Below, piece after piece: positions 1-7,397 of a DNA stretch of 39,143 nucleotides. Source of the DNA: Rickettsiales endosymbiont of Peranema trichophorum (GTDB lineage Bacteria > Pseudomonadota > Alphaproteobacteria > Rickettsiales > Midichloriaceae); assembly GCF_004210275.1 (NCBI RefSeq), contig NZ_SCFA01000099.1, positions 1-39,143 on the forward strand. Reading direction: 5' to 3'. Both the position numbers and the translations under genes were made by a program. The notes beneath the pieces are model-generated. The model saw only the letters and a list, made by a program, of their open reading frames with translations. It had not been told where the DNA came from and did no database searches. Position 1 is the stretch's first letter. Each line of letters starts with the position of its first letter.

Positions 1-95
1 TTGCAACAGGAAATATACCTGAAATCAAAGACTTACGCCAACTAACAAATAAATACAGTTTAACTTTAATTTTTTCCCCGGACAGCAGTGCGTGA
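1..95 (+). pseudogene. Possible 3' fragment of an alpha-oxoamine synthase/aminotransferase-like gene, cut by the window edge
   Basis: Reading from base 3, 30 codons are open and end at a TGA at 93-95. The peptide contains GNIPEIKDLRQLTNKYSLTL, which resembles the 'DGxIxPLxxIxxLxxKY' segment before the PLP-binding aspartate in BioF/Kbl-type enzymes. The aspartate-alanine-histidine that should follow is replaced by SPDSSA and a stop, so if the resemblance is real this is a broken gene whose 3' part has been replaced by repeat sequence. The resemblance is short and most of the gene lies outside the window, so this is a weak call. Confidence 0.2.
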
Positions 96-97
96 AA

Positions 98-187
98 ACG
101 GGCATCCATTTGCCTTTTCCAACAACTTCACAGACAACTATTGCCCGAATTCTTTTCATTCCAATTAATTTGCGGACAGGCTCTAAG
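98..187. repeat. Dispersed-repeat patch shared with two other places in the window
   Basis: Two short blocks recur elsewhere. ATCCATTTGCC at 104-114 is identical at 20566-20576, and its 9-base core recurs at 20661-20669. The 25 bases at 163-187 (AATTAATT, GCGGACAG, CTCTAAG) match 9213-9237 with two differences. CGGACAG also occurs twice here, at 79-85 and 173-179. The patch is open in two overlapping frames on opposite strands, but neither product resembles a protein I know, so I read it as non-coding repeat or insertion-sequence debris. Confidence 0.35.
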
Positions 188-330
188 GGGGCTTTGCTCA
201 CAGTGATGGTGGGAGAAGTTCTCTTGAAAAAATCCGACGGAGATAGGATGTATGCCTTAGGTACTGAAATATGAAACCTAGAGGACATGATAAATAGCAC
301 CGTCAGATCTCAAGAAGCTAAGAACATCAT

Positions 331-380
331 CTTGAGCAATTTATTGTTGACTTAACTTAATGCTCAAGACATGATATAAT
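331..380 (+). promoter_or_regulatory. Putative promoter of the AAA+ ATPase gene, with an inverted repeat around the -35
   Basis: TTAACT at 352-357 and TATAAT at 375-380 are separated by 17 bases, a good sigma-70-type arrangement. CTTGAGCA (331-338) and TGCTCAAG (361-368) form a perfect 8-base inverted repeat bracketing the -35, so it may be an operator. Transcription would start near 387, leaving a leader of only about 20 bases with no clear Shine-Dalgarno before the ATG at 407. Confidence 0.45.
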
Positions 381-406
381 ATATCTTAAGCATTATAATA
401 GTTGTC

Positions 407-1846
407 ATGTTTGAAACCACATTTATTGGCCGTAAGGCGGAATTAGAGCGCCTAAAAAGTCTGCACAGAAAGAAGATTGCTGCTCTTTGTGTTGTTAAAG
501 GACGTAGAAGAATTGGAAAAAGTAGACTTATAGCAGAGTTTGCCAAAATATCCGGTCGTCAAACATTTTGGAGTTTTGCAGGACTCGCTCCGGAAGGCGG
601 AATTTCTCCCCAAGAACAAAGGGATCATTTTGCACGGCAATTCGCACTAATGTTAAAAATTCCACCTATGACTTTCCTAGATTGGAGTGATGCCTTTGAG
701 CATTTGAGCCTTCATGTTAAGCCTGGGGATATCATCATGCTTGATGAGATTTCGTGGATGGGATCAAAAGACCCAAGTTTTATTGCTAAGCTTAAAGCTT
801 GGTGGGATAAGCAAACGACTCACGTATTACTTGTCTTTTGCGGCTCGGTATCAACCTGGATTGAAGAAAATATCTTAAAGAGTACTGCGTTTTTTGGACG
901 TGTAAATCTCACCATCAGCTTAGAGCCGTTATCAATCCCTGAAAGTGCAGAGTTTTTAAGAACGCTCGGCATGAAGCTTTCTCATTATGATATGTATAAG
1001 CTGCTCACCATTGTTGGTGGAGTGCCATGGTATTTGGAGCAGTTTAATCCTGCTCAAACAGCTGAAGATAATATCAAGCAGCTTGCCTTTGAAAAAAACG
1101 GCTTACTGGTAACGGAGTTCGATCGTATTTTTCACGACCTATTTAATGGCAAAGGTGCTACGTACAAGAAGATCTTGGATAGCCTGAAGGATGGTGCCAG
1201 AACTTTATTGCAAATTAGGCAAAGCATAGAATTTGCGCACAGCGGTACTCTGAGTCAAATGATGGAGCATCTGATTGTGGCAGGCTTTGTTGTTAAACAA
1301 TCCTTATGGTCATTCAAAACAGCGCACCCCTTAAAACAGAGCTTATATAGAATCTCAGACCAATATATGAGATTTTATCTGAAAGTCATTGAGCCAAATG
1401 CAAGTGCTATTGAAGACGGTGGATTCGATCAAGTGCCGCTTTCGACTATGCCAGGATTTGAGACCCATATAGGCCTGCAACTTGAAGCACTGCTTTTGCA
1501 AAACCGTCGGTTATTGCTTCAAAAATTAGGCATTTCACCAGTTGATATTGTGCGTAGCGGACCTTATAGACAAACAAAAACCACAACTCAACAAGGGTGT
1601 CAAATCGATTATTTAGTGCAGACCAAAACAAATAGCTTGTTTATTTGTGAATTCAAGTTCAAAAGAGGTGAAATTAGCAGCGATATTATTACTGAAATGC
1701 AAAAAAAGATATCAAGGTTAAAAACCCCTAAGGGATTTGCAAAAGTACCTGTGCTGTTTCATTTGAGCGGTGTGTCTAGCAATGTCGCTACCAGTAATTA
1801 TTTTTATAGAATTATTGATATCGTTGACTTTATTAATAGTGGTTAA
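407..1846 (+). CDS. AAA+ ATPase with C-terminal DUF234 (nuclease-like) domain
   Basis: A 479-residue protein of the archaeal-type ATPase/DUF234 group, found widely in archaea and in host-associated or anaerobic bacteria. The N-terminal half is an AAA+ module: Walker A GRRRIGKS (K38), Walker B IIMLDE (D113, E114) and a polar FCGS motif near residue 145. A winged-helix-like middle precedes a C-terminal DUF234 domain with a PD-(D/E)xK-type signature, IDYL (D401) and EFKF (E415, K417). The cellular role of the family is unknown; nucleic-acid processing or toxin/defence-like functions have been proposed but nothing here decides. It stands alone, with its own putative promoter upstream and a 213-nt gap downstream. 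Sampled coding sequence has roughly equal G and C, unlike the core genes, so recent transfer is likely. The family call is firm; the function is not. Confidence 0.85.
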   Translation: MFETTFIGRKAELERLKSLHRKKIAALCVVKGRRRIGKSRLIAEFAKISGRQTFWSFAGLAPEGGISPQEQRDHFARQFALMLKIPPMTFLDWSDAFEHLSLHVKPGDIIMLDEISWMGSKDPSFIAKLKAWWDKQTTHVLLVFCGSVSTWIEENILKSTAFFGRVNLTISLEPLSIPESAEFLRTLGMKLSHYDMYKLLTIVGGVPWYLEQFNPAQTAEDNIKQLAFEKNGLLVTEFDRIFHDLFNGKGATYKKILDSLKDGARTLLQIRQSIEFAHSGTLSQMMEHLIVAGFVVKQSLWSFKTAHPLKQSLYRISDQYMRFYLKVIEPNASAIEDGGFDQVPLSTMPGFETHIGLQLEALLLQNRRLLLQKLGISPVDIVRSGPYRQTKTTTQQGCQIDYLVQTKTNSLFICEFKFKRGEISSDIITEMQKKISRLKTPKGFAKVPVLFHLSGVSSNVATSNYFYRIIDIVDFINSG

Positions 1847-1999
1847 TTACAAGTGAGCATGAGGGATTGTGGTTTGATGCATCCCTTCCTCATGGATACC
1901 GTAACCTTTCTGATGGTGCAGTGTTGTTTCACGATATGATTCATTATACGACATCAACTTAGTGTCACTTTTTGTGTAGACTTTTTAGTCTTAATTTGC

Positions 2000-2041
2000 T
2001 TGACAATCGATACTAAATAATACATACTACTATAGTATGTA
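2000..2041 (+). promoter_or_regulatory. Putative promoter with palindromic operator before the YheO-type regulator
   Basis: A consensus -35 TTGACA at 2000-2005 is followed after 17 bases by CATACT (2023-2028) as a weak -10. The -10 lies inside a perfect palindrome: TACATACTA (2021-2029), a CTA centre, then TAGTATGTA (2033-2041). A repressor bound there would block the promoter, which suggests autoregulation by the HTH protein starting at 2060. Binding is inferred, not shown. Confidence 0.5.
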
Positions 2042-2059
2042 GACTATAAGGTGTAAATA

Positions 2060-2629
2060 ATGTTATCCAATTACATTCCAATATGCGATGCTATTGTTGA
2101 GTTGATGGATCCTTTAGTAGAGATTGTCGTGCATGATATCGCTCAAGACAGTATTGTGTATGTCAATGGTAAACTTTCTAAGCGTAAAGTATCTGATCCA
2201 AGTCTTCTGGATGCAGAAGGACTCAATAATATAGACCGAATAGTCTATCCAAAAGTTAACTTTGATGGCAGACTTGTAAAGTCCATCTCAGTAATACTTG
2301 AGGGTAAATATCTTCTGTGTATCAATTGCGATATTTCAACATTCAGTAAGATGCAAGAGTTAAGTACCGCCTTACTTCAAATGGGTAATCAGCCTCAGTC
2401 ACTTTTTACTAATGACTGGAAAGAAAAATTGCATATCAGTATCCATTCTTATTTGCAGAATCATAACCTGTCATTCGATCATTTATCTCAAAATGACAAA
2501 AAAACTTTGGCTAAGCATTTATTTGATCTTGGAGCATTTCATGAAAAAAATGCAGCAGATTATGTAGCAAAAGTTCTTGGCTTGGGCAGGGCGACTGTTT
2601 TTAAATATTTGAAGGAATGGAGGAATTAA
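2060..2629 (+). CDS. YheO/DauR-like transcriptional regulator (PAS + HTH)
   Basis: A 189-residue protein with the YheO family layout: a PAS-like sensory domain over about residues 5-115 (motifs PLVEIVVHDI and a GRLVKSISV segment) and a C-terminal helix-turn-helix over about residues 130-189 ending GLGRATVFKYLKEWRN. Members bind DNA and often control neighbouring amino-acid or D-amino-acid catabolism genes, DauR of Pseudomonas aeruginosa being the best-known case. The stop overlaps the start of the aminotransferase (TAATG at 2627-2631), so the two are translationally coupled. The palindrome at 2021-2041 over its promoter suggests autoregulation. The ligand cannot be told from sequence, but an amino acid or its derivative is the natural guess from context. 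Confidence 0.85.
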   Translation: MLSNYIPICDAIVELMDPLVEIVVHDIAQDSIVYVNGKLSKRKVSDPSLLDAEGLNNIDRIVYPKVNFDGRLVKSISVILEGKYLLCINCDISTFSKMQELSTALLQMGNQPQSLFTNDWKEKLHISIHSYLQNHNLSFDHLSQNDKKTLAKHLFDLGAFHEKNAADYVAKVLGLGRATVFKYLKEWRN

Positions 2630-3747
2630 TGGAAATTTTTAAATTAGAGGAATACCTGGCAAAATACGAATTTGTAGCAAAGTATTTGTTATGCTGCTCG
2701 GATGCTGAGAGCTTTCATATGTCAGAAATTATAGGTATGGCCAGTTCACGGCAAATGGATTTATGGCAGCACTTACGTCTTGGATATACTGAAGTCCCTG
2801 GGTTGCCAGCTTTGCGCGAAACGGTAGCAGAGGAATTATATCCTGGACTTAAAGCAGGTAGCATACTCACGTTTGCGGGGGCCGAAGAAGGAATATTCTG
2901 TACGCTTAATGCTATTGTTGCGGCTGCAGATCATGTAATCGTTTTAACGCCTTGTTATCAATCACTCTTTGAAATTCCAAAGTCTCGTGGTGCGAATATT
3001 ACAGAAATACAGCTAAAAGAAGAAAATGATTGGCGTATTGATTTACATGCGATCCAAAGGACTATTAAATCAAATACAAAGTGCATTATCATTAATTTTC
3101 CTCATAACCCTACTGGGCAGGTGATTGAAGAAGGTGAGCTAAAATCCCTGGTAGAGATATGCGAGTCAAATGGTATATGGTTATTTTCCGATGAAGTTTA
3201 TAGGCTGCTTGGCAAGCCTGAGCAACCTTGGGCGCCTCCTGCTGCATGCATTTATAACAAAGCTTTGTCTCTCGGTGTTATGAGCAAGGCGTTTGGTATG
3301 GCGGGTCTTCGAATAGGTTGGATTGCATGCCAAGATCAACCAATGCTTAAAAAGATAGAGCAAATGAAGCACTATACATCCATCTGCAATAGTGCACCTT
3401 CTGAGATATTAACTCTAATTGCTTTGCGTAATAAGGATGCGATCTTGGAACGGAACAATAAAATCGTTGCTGATCATCTCAAACTTCTCGATCAGTTTTT
3501 CATAGAATACAGCCATCTTTTTGAGTGGGTTCGTCCACAGGGGGGATGCGTTGGGTTCGTAAAATATAAAGGGGCGGGTTCTATAGAATCTTTCTGTGAT
3601 CGACTGGTGAATAAGCGGAATGTACTTCTGATGCCTGCATCCATCTATGATTATGCAAGCAACCATTTCCGAATAGGGTTTGGCAGAAAGAATATGCCTG
3701 AGTGCCTTGATCAGCTCAAAGAGTTTTTGCGTCATGAAAATATTTAA
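2629..3747 (+). CDS. Class I/II PLP-dependent aminotransferase
   Basis: A fold-type I PLP enzyme of 372 residues. It has NFPHNPTGQ (substrate/PLP-binding asparagine), SDEVYR (aspartate contacting the pyridine nitrogen), the Schiff-base lysine K220 in SKAFGMAGLRIGW, and a late FRIGFGR segment carrying the carboxylate-binding arginine. I chose the ATG at 2629 because GGAGG lies at 2619-2623, 5 bases upstream; an in-frame ATG at 2617 would add four residues but has a poorer ribosome site. The substrate is not predictable. Pairing with a YheO-type regulator and a cyclodeaminase-like stub suggests basic or other amino-acid catabolism. G and C are nearly balanced in a sampled line, unlike core plus-strand genes, which fits transfer of the whole cassette. 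Confidence 0.85.
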   Translation: MEIFKLEEYLAKYEFVAKYLLCCSDAESFHMSEIIGMASSRQMDLWQHLRLGYTEVPGLPALRETVAEELYPGLKAGSILTFAGAEEGIFCTLNAIVAAADHVIVLTPCYQSLFEIPKSRGANITEIQLKEENDWRIDLHAIQRTIKSNTKCIIINFPHNPTGQVIEEGELKSLVEICESNGIWLFSDEVYRLLGKPEQPWAPPAACIYNKALSLGVMSKAFGMAGLRIGWIACQDQPMLKKIEQMKHYTSICNSAPSEILTLIALRNKDAILERNNKIVADHLKLLDQFFIEYSHLFEWVRPQGGCVGFVKYKGAGSIESFCDRLVNKRNVLLMPASIYDYASNHFRIGFGRKNMPECLDQLKEFLRHENI

Positions 3748-3838
3748 CCTTGATCGAATTCAAAAAAGCATCGATATCACTAAGGATCTTGAGGCTTTAA
3801 TCAACTCTCAAAAAGCTGCGGTTATCGATTATTCATGA
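3734..3838 (+). pseudogene. Truncated ornithine cyclodeaminase/mu-crystallin-like gene
   Basis: An ATG inside the 3' end of the aminotransferase (14-base overlap) opens a 34-residue peptide, MKIFNLDRIQKS... ending AAVIDYS, then TGA at 3836-3838. The next codons read GLYDA. This fits the N-terminus of ornithine cyclodeaminases (a 'LDI..LL.AI..GF..YSqG' pattern) with a stop replacing the residue before the glycine. The remaining roughly 280 residues are absent because the 3' end of thiD begins at 3862. The operon-like overlap suggests it was once the third gene of the regulator-aminotransferase cassette. The family call rests on a short segment. Confidence 0.4.
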
Positions 3839-3861
3839 GGTTTGTACGATGCGTCATGGTG

Positions 3862-4734
3862 TTATCTTTTATCGGAAGGAAGATATTTCCATAGATGATG
3901 GAAATGATGTACTGGTCCGTGTCCTTTTCCTATAGCAATGTCTTTGCTATGAAGTATTGCGGCGTGCAGATAGGTTTTAGCTTTTTTACATGCATCTAAA
4001 GTAGAGAGTCCTTGCCCGATAAAACTTGCGATGGCTGCGGACAAAGTACATCCAGTGCCATGAGTATTTTTAGAATGAATGCGTGGCGCTGATAATATTT
4101 CTGAAGATCGTGCGGATAGGAATAAATCGTCTGAAGTATGAGAGTCTTCATGTCCTCCTTTTAAAAGGACGGAGGTGCACCCCAAATCAAGCAATCTTTT
4201 TGCCAAGATATTCTTATCGTCACCTGGTACTAAGGCTTTAGCTTCTGGCAAATTAGGTGTAATGATGTGGACGATAGGTATCAAGCTTTTTTTTAAAGCT
4301 TTTATGGCATCATTTTGCAGAAGAGTGTCTCCACTTTTAGCAACCATGACTGGGTCTAAAACGATTGGAATATCTTTAGCATTTTGGATGAGAAAGGCAG
4401 CTACTAGCTCTATGATTTCGGTAGAGAAAAGCATACCGATTTTAATGGCATCTGGTTTGATATCATCAAATATGGCTTGAAGTTGCTCTTGTATTGAGGA
4501 AATGGTGAGATCGTAGCAAGATCTGACACCGCAGGTATTTTGTATTGGTAGAGCTGTTAGTACGGTCATTCCATAACATCCTGTTGCGGAGAATGTTTTG
4601 AGGTCTGCCTGTATTCCAGCGCCACCGGATCCATCGAATCCTGCGATTGAGAGGGCGGTCTTGAGTTGTTTCGTGGTGCTTGTGGTGTGAGTATTAGTTG
4701 AGTCATTGACTGTTGGTATGTTTTGAAATGTCAT
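3862..4734 (-). CDS. thiD: Hydroxymethylpyrimidine/phosphomethylpyrimidine kinase
   Basis: Phosphorylates hydroxymethylpyrimidine (HMP) and then HMP-phosphate to HMP-pyrophosphate, the pyrimidine half-substrate of ThiE. The 290-residue product shows the ribokinase-fold hallmarks of ThiD: SIAGFDGSGGAGIQADLKTF near residue 30, DPVMVAKSG, ITPNLPEA, LLKGGH and the anion-hole motif HGTGCTLSAAIAS. About 25 residues precede the usual family start (Ser/Thr/Asn-rich), but the ATG overlaps the thiL stop (ATGA), so coupled initiation there is plausible. It is the last gene of the operon and ends 23 bases from the cyclodeaminase-like stub on the other strand, at the probable junction with the accessory segment. 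Confidence 0.95.
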   Translation of the reverse strand: MTFQNIPTVNDSTNTHTTSTTKQLKTALSIAGFDGSGGAGIQADLKTFSATGCYGMTVLTALPIQNTCGVRSCYDLTISSIQEQLQAIFDDIKPDAIKIGMLFSTEIIELVAAFLIQNAKDIPIVLDPVMVAKSGDTLLQNDAIKALKKSLIPIVHIITPNLPEAKALVPGDDKNILAKRLLDLGCTSVLLKGGHEDSHTSDDLFLSARSSEILSAPRIHSKNTHGTGCTLSAAIASFIGQGLSTLDACKKAKTYLHAAILHSKDIAIGKGHGPVHHFHHLWKYLPSDKR

Positions 4735-5675
4735 GCATCTTCTCCAAAATGTGTAAAGAAGTTGGTGGTCACATTGACGTACTGATTATTTCTTTGAAAG
4801 GATATTCCGGTACCGTCAGTGATATGACCGATGACCTTTAAGTTGTAACCGAAGTTTTGTGTAAATTCATGAGCTACTTTGTCAAATGAATTTCTGGATG
4901 CTGTGAAAAGCAGTCCATAATCTTCGCCTCCTTGCAAAGCAACTTGGACTGACGCTTCGTGTGTTAGATGGCTTTCCAGAAGGTTAAGATCAAGCACAGC
5001 TTGCTTATTTGAGCTTGAAGATAGGCGTTTCAAATCTACGTATAATCCATCTGAGATATCCATCATACTGTTTACAGATGGCACTGTGCCAAGCCATATT
5101 CCTTCATTGATTTTTGCTGTTGGCCGCAAAAAGCTGTTTATGTATTTTGGATGGATGGTGTGTGATTGTTCTAAGGCGAGGAAGCCCAAGTGTGCGAACC
5201 CCAGATCTCCTGCGACGCAAATAACGTCATCGTTTTTAGCTGTACTTCTTTGTTTGAGATTACATTCTGGTGCATGACCGAGAGCCGTGATACTGATGAG
5301 GAGATGGTGTTTTGAAGCGGTGGTATCTCCGCCGATCAGTATGACGCCGGCTTTGTCACATGCTACAGTTATGGAGTGTAAAAAATCGACGGCATACTTT
5401 TGGAGTTGGTGTGAAATAGATATGCCGCACAAGATGTATAGAGGTTTTGCCCCCATTGCAGCGATATCGCTTAAATTTGCGTGTAAAGCTTTATGAGCAA
5501 GGTCTTGAGGTGTATAGTACTTGGTACGAAAGTGTACGTCTTCTACAAGCAAATCTTTGGTAATTACATATCTTTGATTGGAATCGATATGTGGTAGAAT
5601 GGCTGCATCATTACCGATGAAAGCGCCTGGTGAGCTGTCTTGCAAGCTTTTGACTATTTTATCTTCGCTGATCAT
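4731..5675 (-). CDS. thiL: Thiamine-monophosphate kinase
   Basis: Makes thiamine pyrophosphate from thiamine monophosphate and ATP, the final step needed by a cell that builds ThMP with ThiE. The 314-residue protein has the PurM/ThiL signatures: IGNDAAIL near the N-terminus, TKDLLVEDVHF with metal-binding acidic residues, ANLSDIAAMGAKP, IGGDTT, MDISDGL and GGEDYGLLF. The start lies 17 bases inside the thiM 3' end and its stop overlaps the thiD start by 4 bases, so it is embedded in one transcript. Confidence 0.95.
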   Translation of the reverse strand: MISEDKIVKSLQDSSPGAFIGNDAAILPHIDSNQRYVITKDLLVEDVHFRTKYYTPQDLAHKALHANLSDIAAMGAKPLYILCGISISHQLQKYAVDFLHSITVACDKAGVILIGGDTTASKHHLLISITALGHAPECNLKQRSTAKNDDVICVAGDLGFAHLGFLALEQSHTIHPKYINSFLRPTAKINEGIWLGTVPSVNSMMDISDGLYVDLKRLSSSSNKQAVLDLNLLESHLTHEASVQVALQGGEDYGLLFTASRNSFDKVAHEFTQNFGYNLKVIGHITDGTGISFQRNNQYVNVTTNFFTHFGEDA

Positions 5676-6447
5676 ATAGTGCTCTCATTGATGGAATATC
5701 TGGTGTATGTAATTGGTCCAGGAATGCGACTTTAAATGCGCCTGGGGTTTGATATTTTTTTGAGACCACTTCTCCGCAGAGGGCGAAGTAATGTGCGGCG
5801 ATAATTACAGCTTGAAAGGGGTCTTGTTCTATAGATTGAAATGCTGCGATGACTGCTGTTAGGGTACAGCCCATCCCTGTGACTGTTTGCATCAGTTTGG
5901 AACCAAATGGTACTTTGATCGACTGATCTCCGTTTGTGATCAGATCTACGGGACCACTTACCATTACCACCAAGTTATTTTTTTTGCTTATAGACGTTGC
6001 AATGGAAGCAGCTTCATCGGTGGTATGTGTAGCTTCCACCCCGTATGTTTGATGGTGATGATCTGCCAAGGCTATGATTTCGCTACTATTGCCTCGCACA
6101 AATTTTGCAAAAGGCAGTATTGATTTAGATGTGTTGGTTCTGATGGTAGTGGCTCCTGCACCGACGGGATCAAAAACGATTGGTACATTGTGTTTTTGAG
6201 CAATTTCTATTGCTTTGGCGGATAATTTAATGAATGGATCATTAAGTGTTCCTATGTTTATGTAAAGTGCTGATGCGATGTTAACCAGTTCATTGATTTC
6301 ATTTTCGGATGTGGTCATGATTGGTGCGGCGCCGACTGCAAGAAGTGTATTTGCGACAAACTCCATCGTGACTAGATTAGTTAGGCAGAGGATGAGGGGC
6401 TTTTTGGTTCTCAGGTTAGCGAGAGTTTTTTGGATATTATTTATCAT
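5659..6447 (-). CDS. thiM: Hydroxyethylthiazole kinase
   Basis: Phosphorylates 4-methyl-5-(2-hydroxyethyl)thiazole, a salvage reaction that lets the cell use preformed thiazole. The 262-residue length is normal for the family. Visible motifs are CLTNLVTMEFVANTLLAVGA, MTTSENE, FDPVGAGAT, RGNSSEI and the catalytic VTGMGCTLTAVIAAF anion hole with its cysteine. It overlaps thiE (ATGA) upstream and thiL downstream. No thiazole-synthesis genes (thiG, thiH, thiS, thiF) or thiC lie in the window, in keeping with a salvage route. Confidence 0.95.
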   Translation of the reverse strand: MINNIQKTLANLRTKKPLILCLTNLVTMEFVANTLLAVGAAPIMTTSENEINELVNIASALYINIGTLNDPFIKLSAKAIEIAQKHNVPIVFDPVGAGATTIRTNTSKSILPFAKFVRGNSSEIIALADHHHQTYGVEATHTTDEAASIATSISKKNNLVVMVSGPVDLITNGDQSIKVPFGSKLMQTVTGMGCTLTAVIAAFQSIEQDPFQAVIIAAHYFALCGEVVSKKYQTPGAFKVAFLDQLHTPDIPSMRALYDQRR

Positions 6448-7085
6448 TGGTTCGCCTTTGTGATAATTGTGATCAAATTTTTGGTGATTAGGAATGGATC
6501 TTGTGCATTGTGAAACAGTCCAATGGCAGCGATTCCAGTTGCGCCGGCACGCATTACTGAAGCTGCGTTGTCTGTATCTATTCCACCTATTGCCACAATT
6601 GGCAATGATGAAAGGAGTGCGACCTGAGTTAATCCAGTGAGGCCCCAGACTGTTTGTACGTTGGGTTTATTGTTGGTAGGAAAGATTGGGCCGACGCCTA
6701 TATAATCTATGGATTGGGAATATGTCTGTGCGTTTTGAGCTTCTGTTATGGTATTGACGCTGAGGCCAATGATTTTGTCTGGTCCTAATGCGGCTCTTGC
6801 TGTTGTAATTGGGGTATCTGATTGTCCCAAGTGTATTCCATTTGCTTTAAGCTTTATACAAGCCTCCAGTTGATCGTTGACTATCAAGGGGACATTGTAG
6901 GAGTCGAGCAGGTATTTTAGCGATTGACCAAACTGGAGGAATTGTTTGAGCTGCAATGATTTTTCTCTGAGTTGGACGGAAGTGACTCCTGCTTTGAGGC
7001 ACGCTTCAACGAACTGGAGATAAGCGTCTGTAGGGATGTTATGTTTATTTGTGACGAGCATGAGTTGCAAAAAACTGTTATTCAT
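6444..7085 (-). CDS. thiE: Thiamine-phosphate synthase
   Basis: Joins HMP-pyrophosphate and hydroxyethylthiazole phosphate to give thiamine monophosphate. The 213-residue TIM-barrel protein has all the expected motifs: VQLREK, the VND loop, NGIHLGQSD, GVGPIFPTNNKPN and PIVAIGGI with the phosphate-binding glycines. It is the first gene behind the TPP riboswitch, and its Shine-Dalgarno AGGAAG (complement of the bases at 7088-7092) can be masked by an upstream hairpin. Its stop overlaps the thiM start. Confidence 0.96.
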   Translation of the reverse strand: MNNSFLQLMLVTNKHNIPTDAYLQFVEACLKAGVTSVQLREKSLQLKQFLQFGQSLKYLLDSYNVPLIVNDQLEACIKLKANGIHLGQSDTPITTARAALGPDKIIGLSVNTITEAQNAQTYSQSIDYIGVGPIFPTNNKPNVQTVWGLTGLTQVALLSSLPIVAIGGIDTDNAASVMRAGATGIAAIGLFHNAQDPFLITKNLITIITKANQ

Positions 7086-7086
7086 A

Positions 7087-7116
7087 TCTTCCTCATGTTG
7101 TTCTTGATAAGGAAGA
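7087..7116 (-). promoter_or_regulatory. Hairpin able to sequester the thiE Shine-Dalgarno
   Basis: On the minus strand the ribosome site before thiE lies in AGGAAGA (complement of 7087-7093). A perfect 7-base complement, TCTTCCT, lies just upstream (complement of 7110-7116) across a 16-base loop. Pairing would hide the ribosome site, which suggests the riboswitch 60 bases upstream works on translation initiation. No intrinsic terminator with a U run is seen between riboswitch and gene. The link to ligand state is inferred. Confidence 0.5.
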
Positions 7117-7177
7117 CAGAGTAGGAGTTTGCAAACTTACCATGCTATTGATGGATAGTTTTTACATAATCCTTCAC

Positions 7178-7271
7178 GCTCCCTCCGCAGGTATTAACCA
7201 GAGCAGGTTCTAAGGGTATTTCTCAGCTTTGATAGGACAAGATGTGAACTAGCAAAGCACCCCTGGTGAGC
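7178..7271 (-). promoter_or_regulatory. TPP riboswitch (THI element)
   Basis: The minus strand reads GGGGTGC, then GCTGAGAAATACCC, TTAGAACCTG, CTCTGGTTAATACC and GCGGAGGGA, in the order of the conserved TPP aptamer. CTGAGA is the pyrimidine-sensing turn (complement of 7221-7226) and the ACCCTT/GAACCTG core is the complement of 7204-7217. A GCTC/GAGC pair at 7178-7181 and 7268-7271 can close P1. It sits about 90 bases before thiE and would lower expression of the whole thiEMLD operon when TPP is plentiful. Just upstream, ATACCAA (7273-7279) and TTGGTAT (7306-7312) form an inverted repeat of unknown role. Confidence 0.95.
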
Positions 7272-7397
7272 AATACCAACTTTCTAAAACGAATGGATTA
7301 AAAAATTGGTATAAAAATTTCACGAGACCATACTACTTGATGGATGTGGGGAGTCAAGTAGAAAAGTGGGTTTGGAGTATATAGTGCTTTTGTGTTT

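Noticed and set aside
25-300. A 91-codon minus-strand frame and a 60-codon plus-strand frame over the same bases
   Set aside because: Neither product matches anything recognisable, they contradict each other, and the DNA shares repeat blocks with other non-coding places.
3836-3838. TGA recoding (as tryptophan or selenocysteine) in the cyclodeaminase-like stub
   Set aside because: Many intact genes here end in TGA (for example rplD, atpD, secY) and no stem-loop or continuing gene follows, so it is an ordinary stop in a broken gene.
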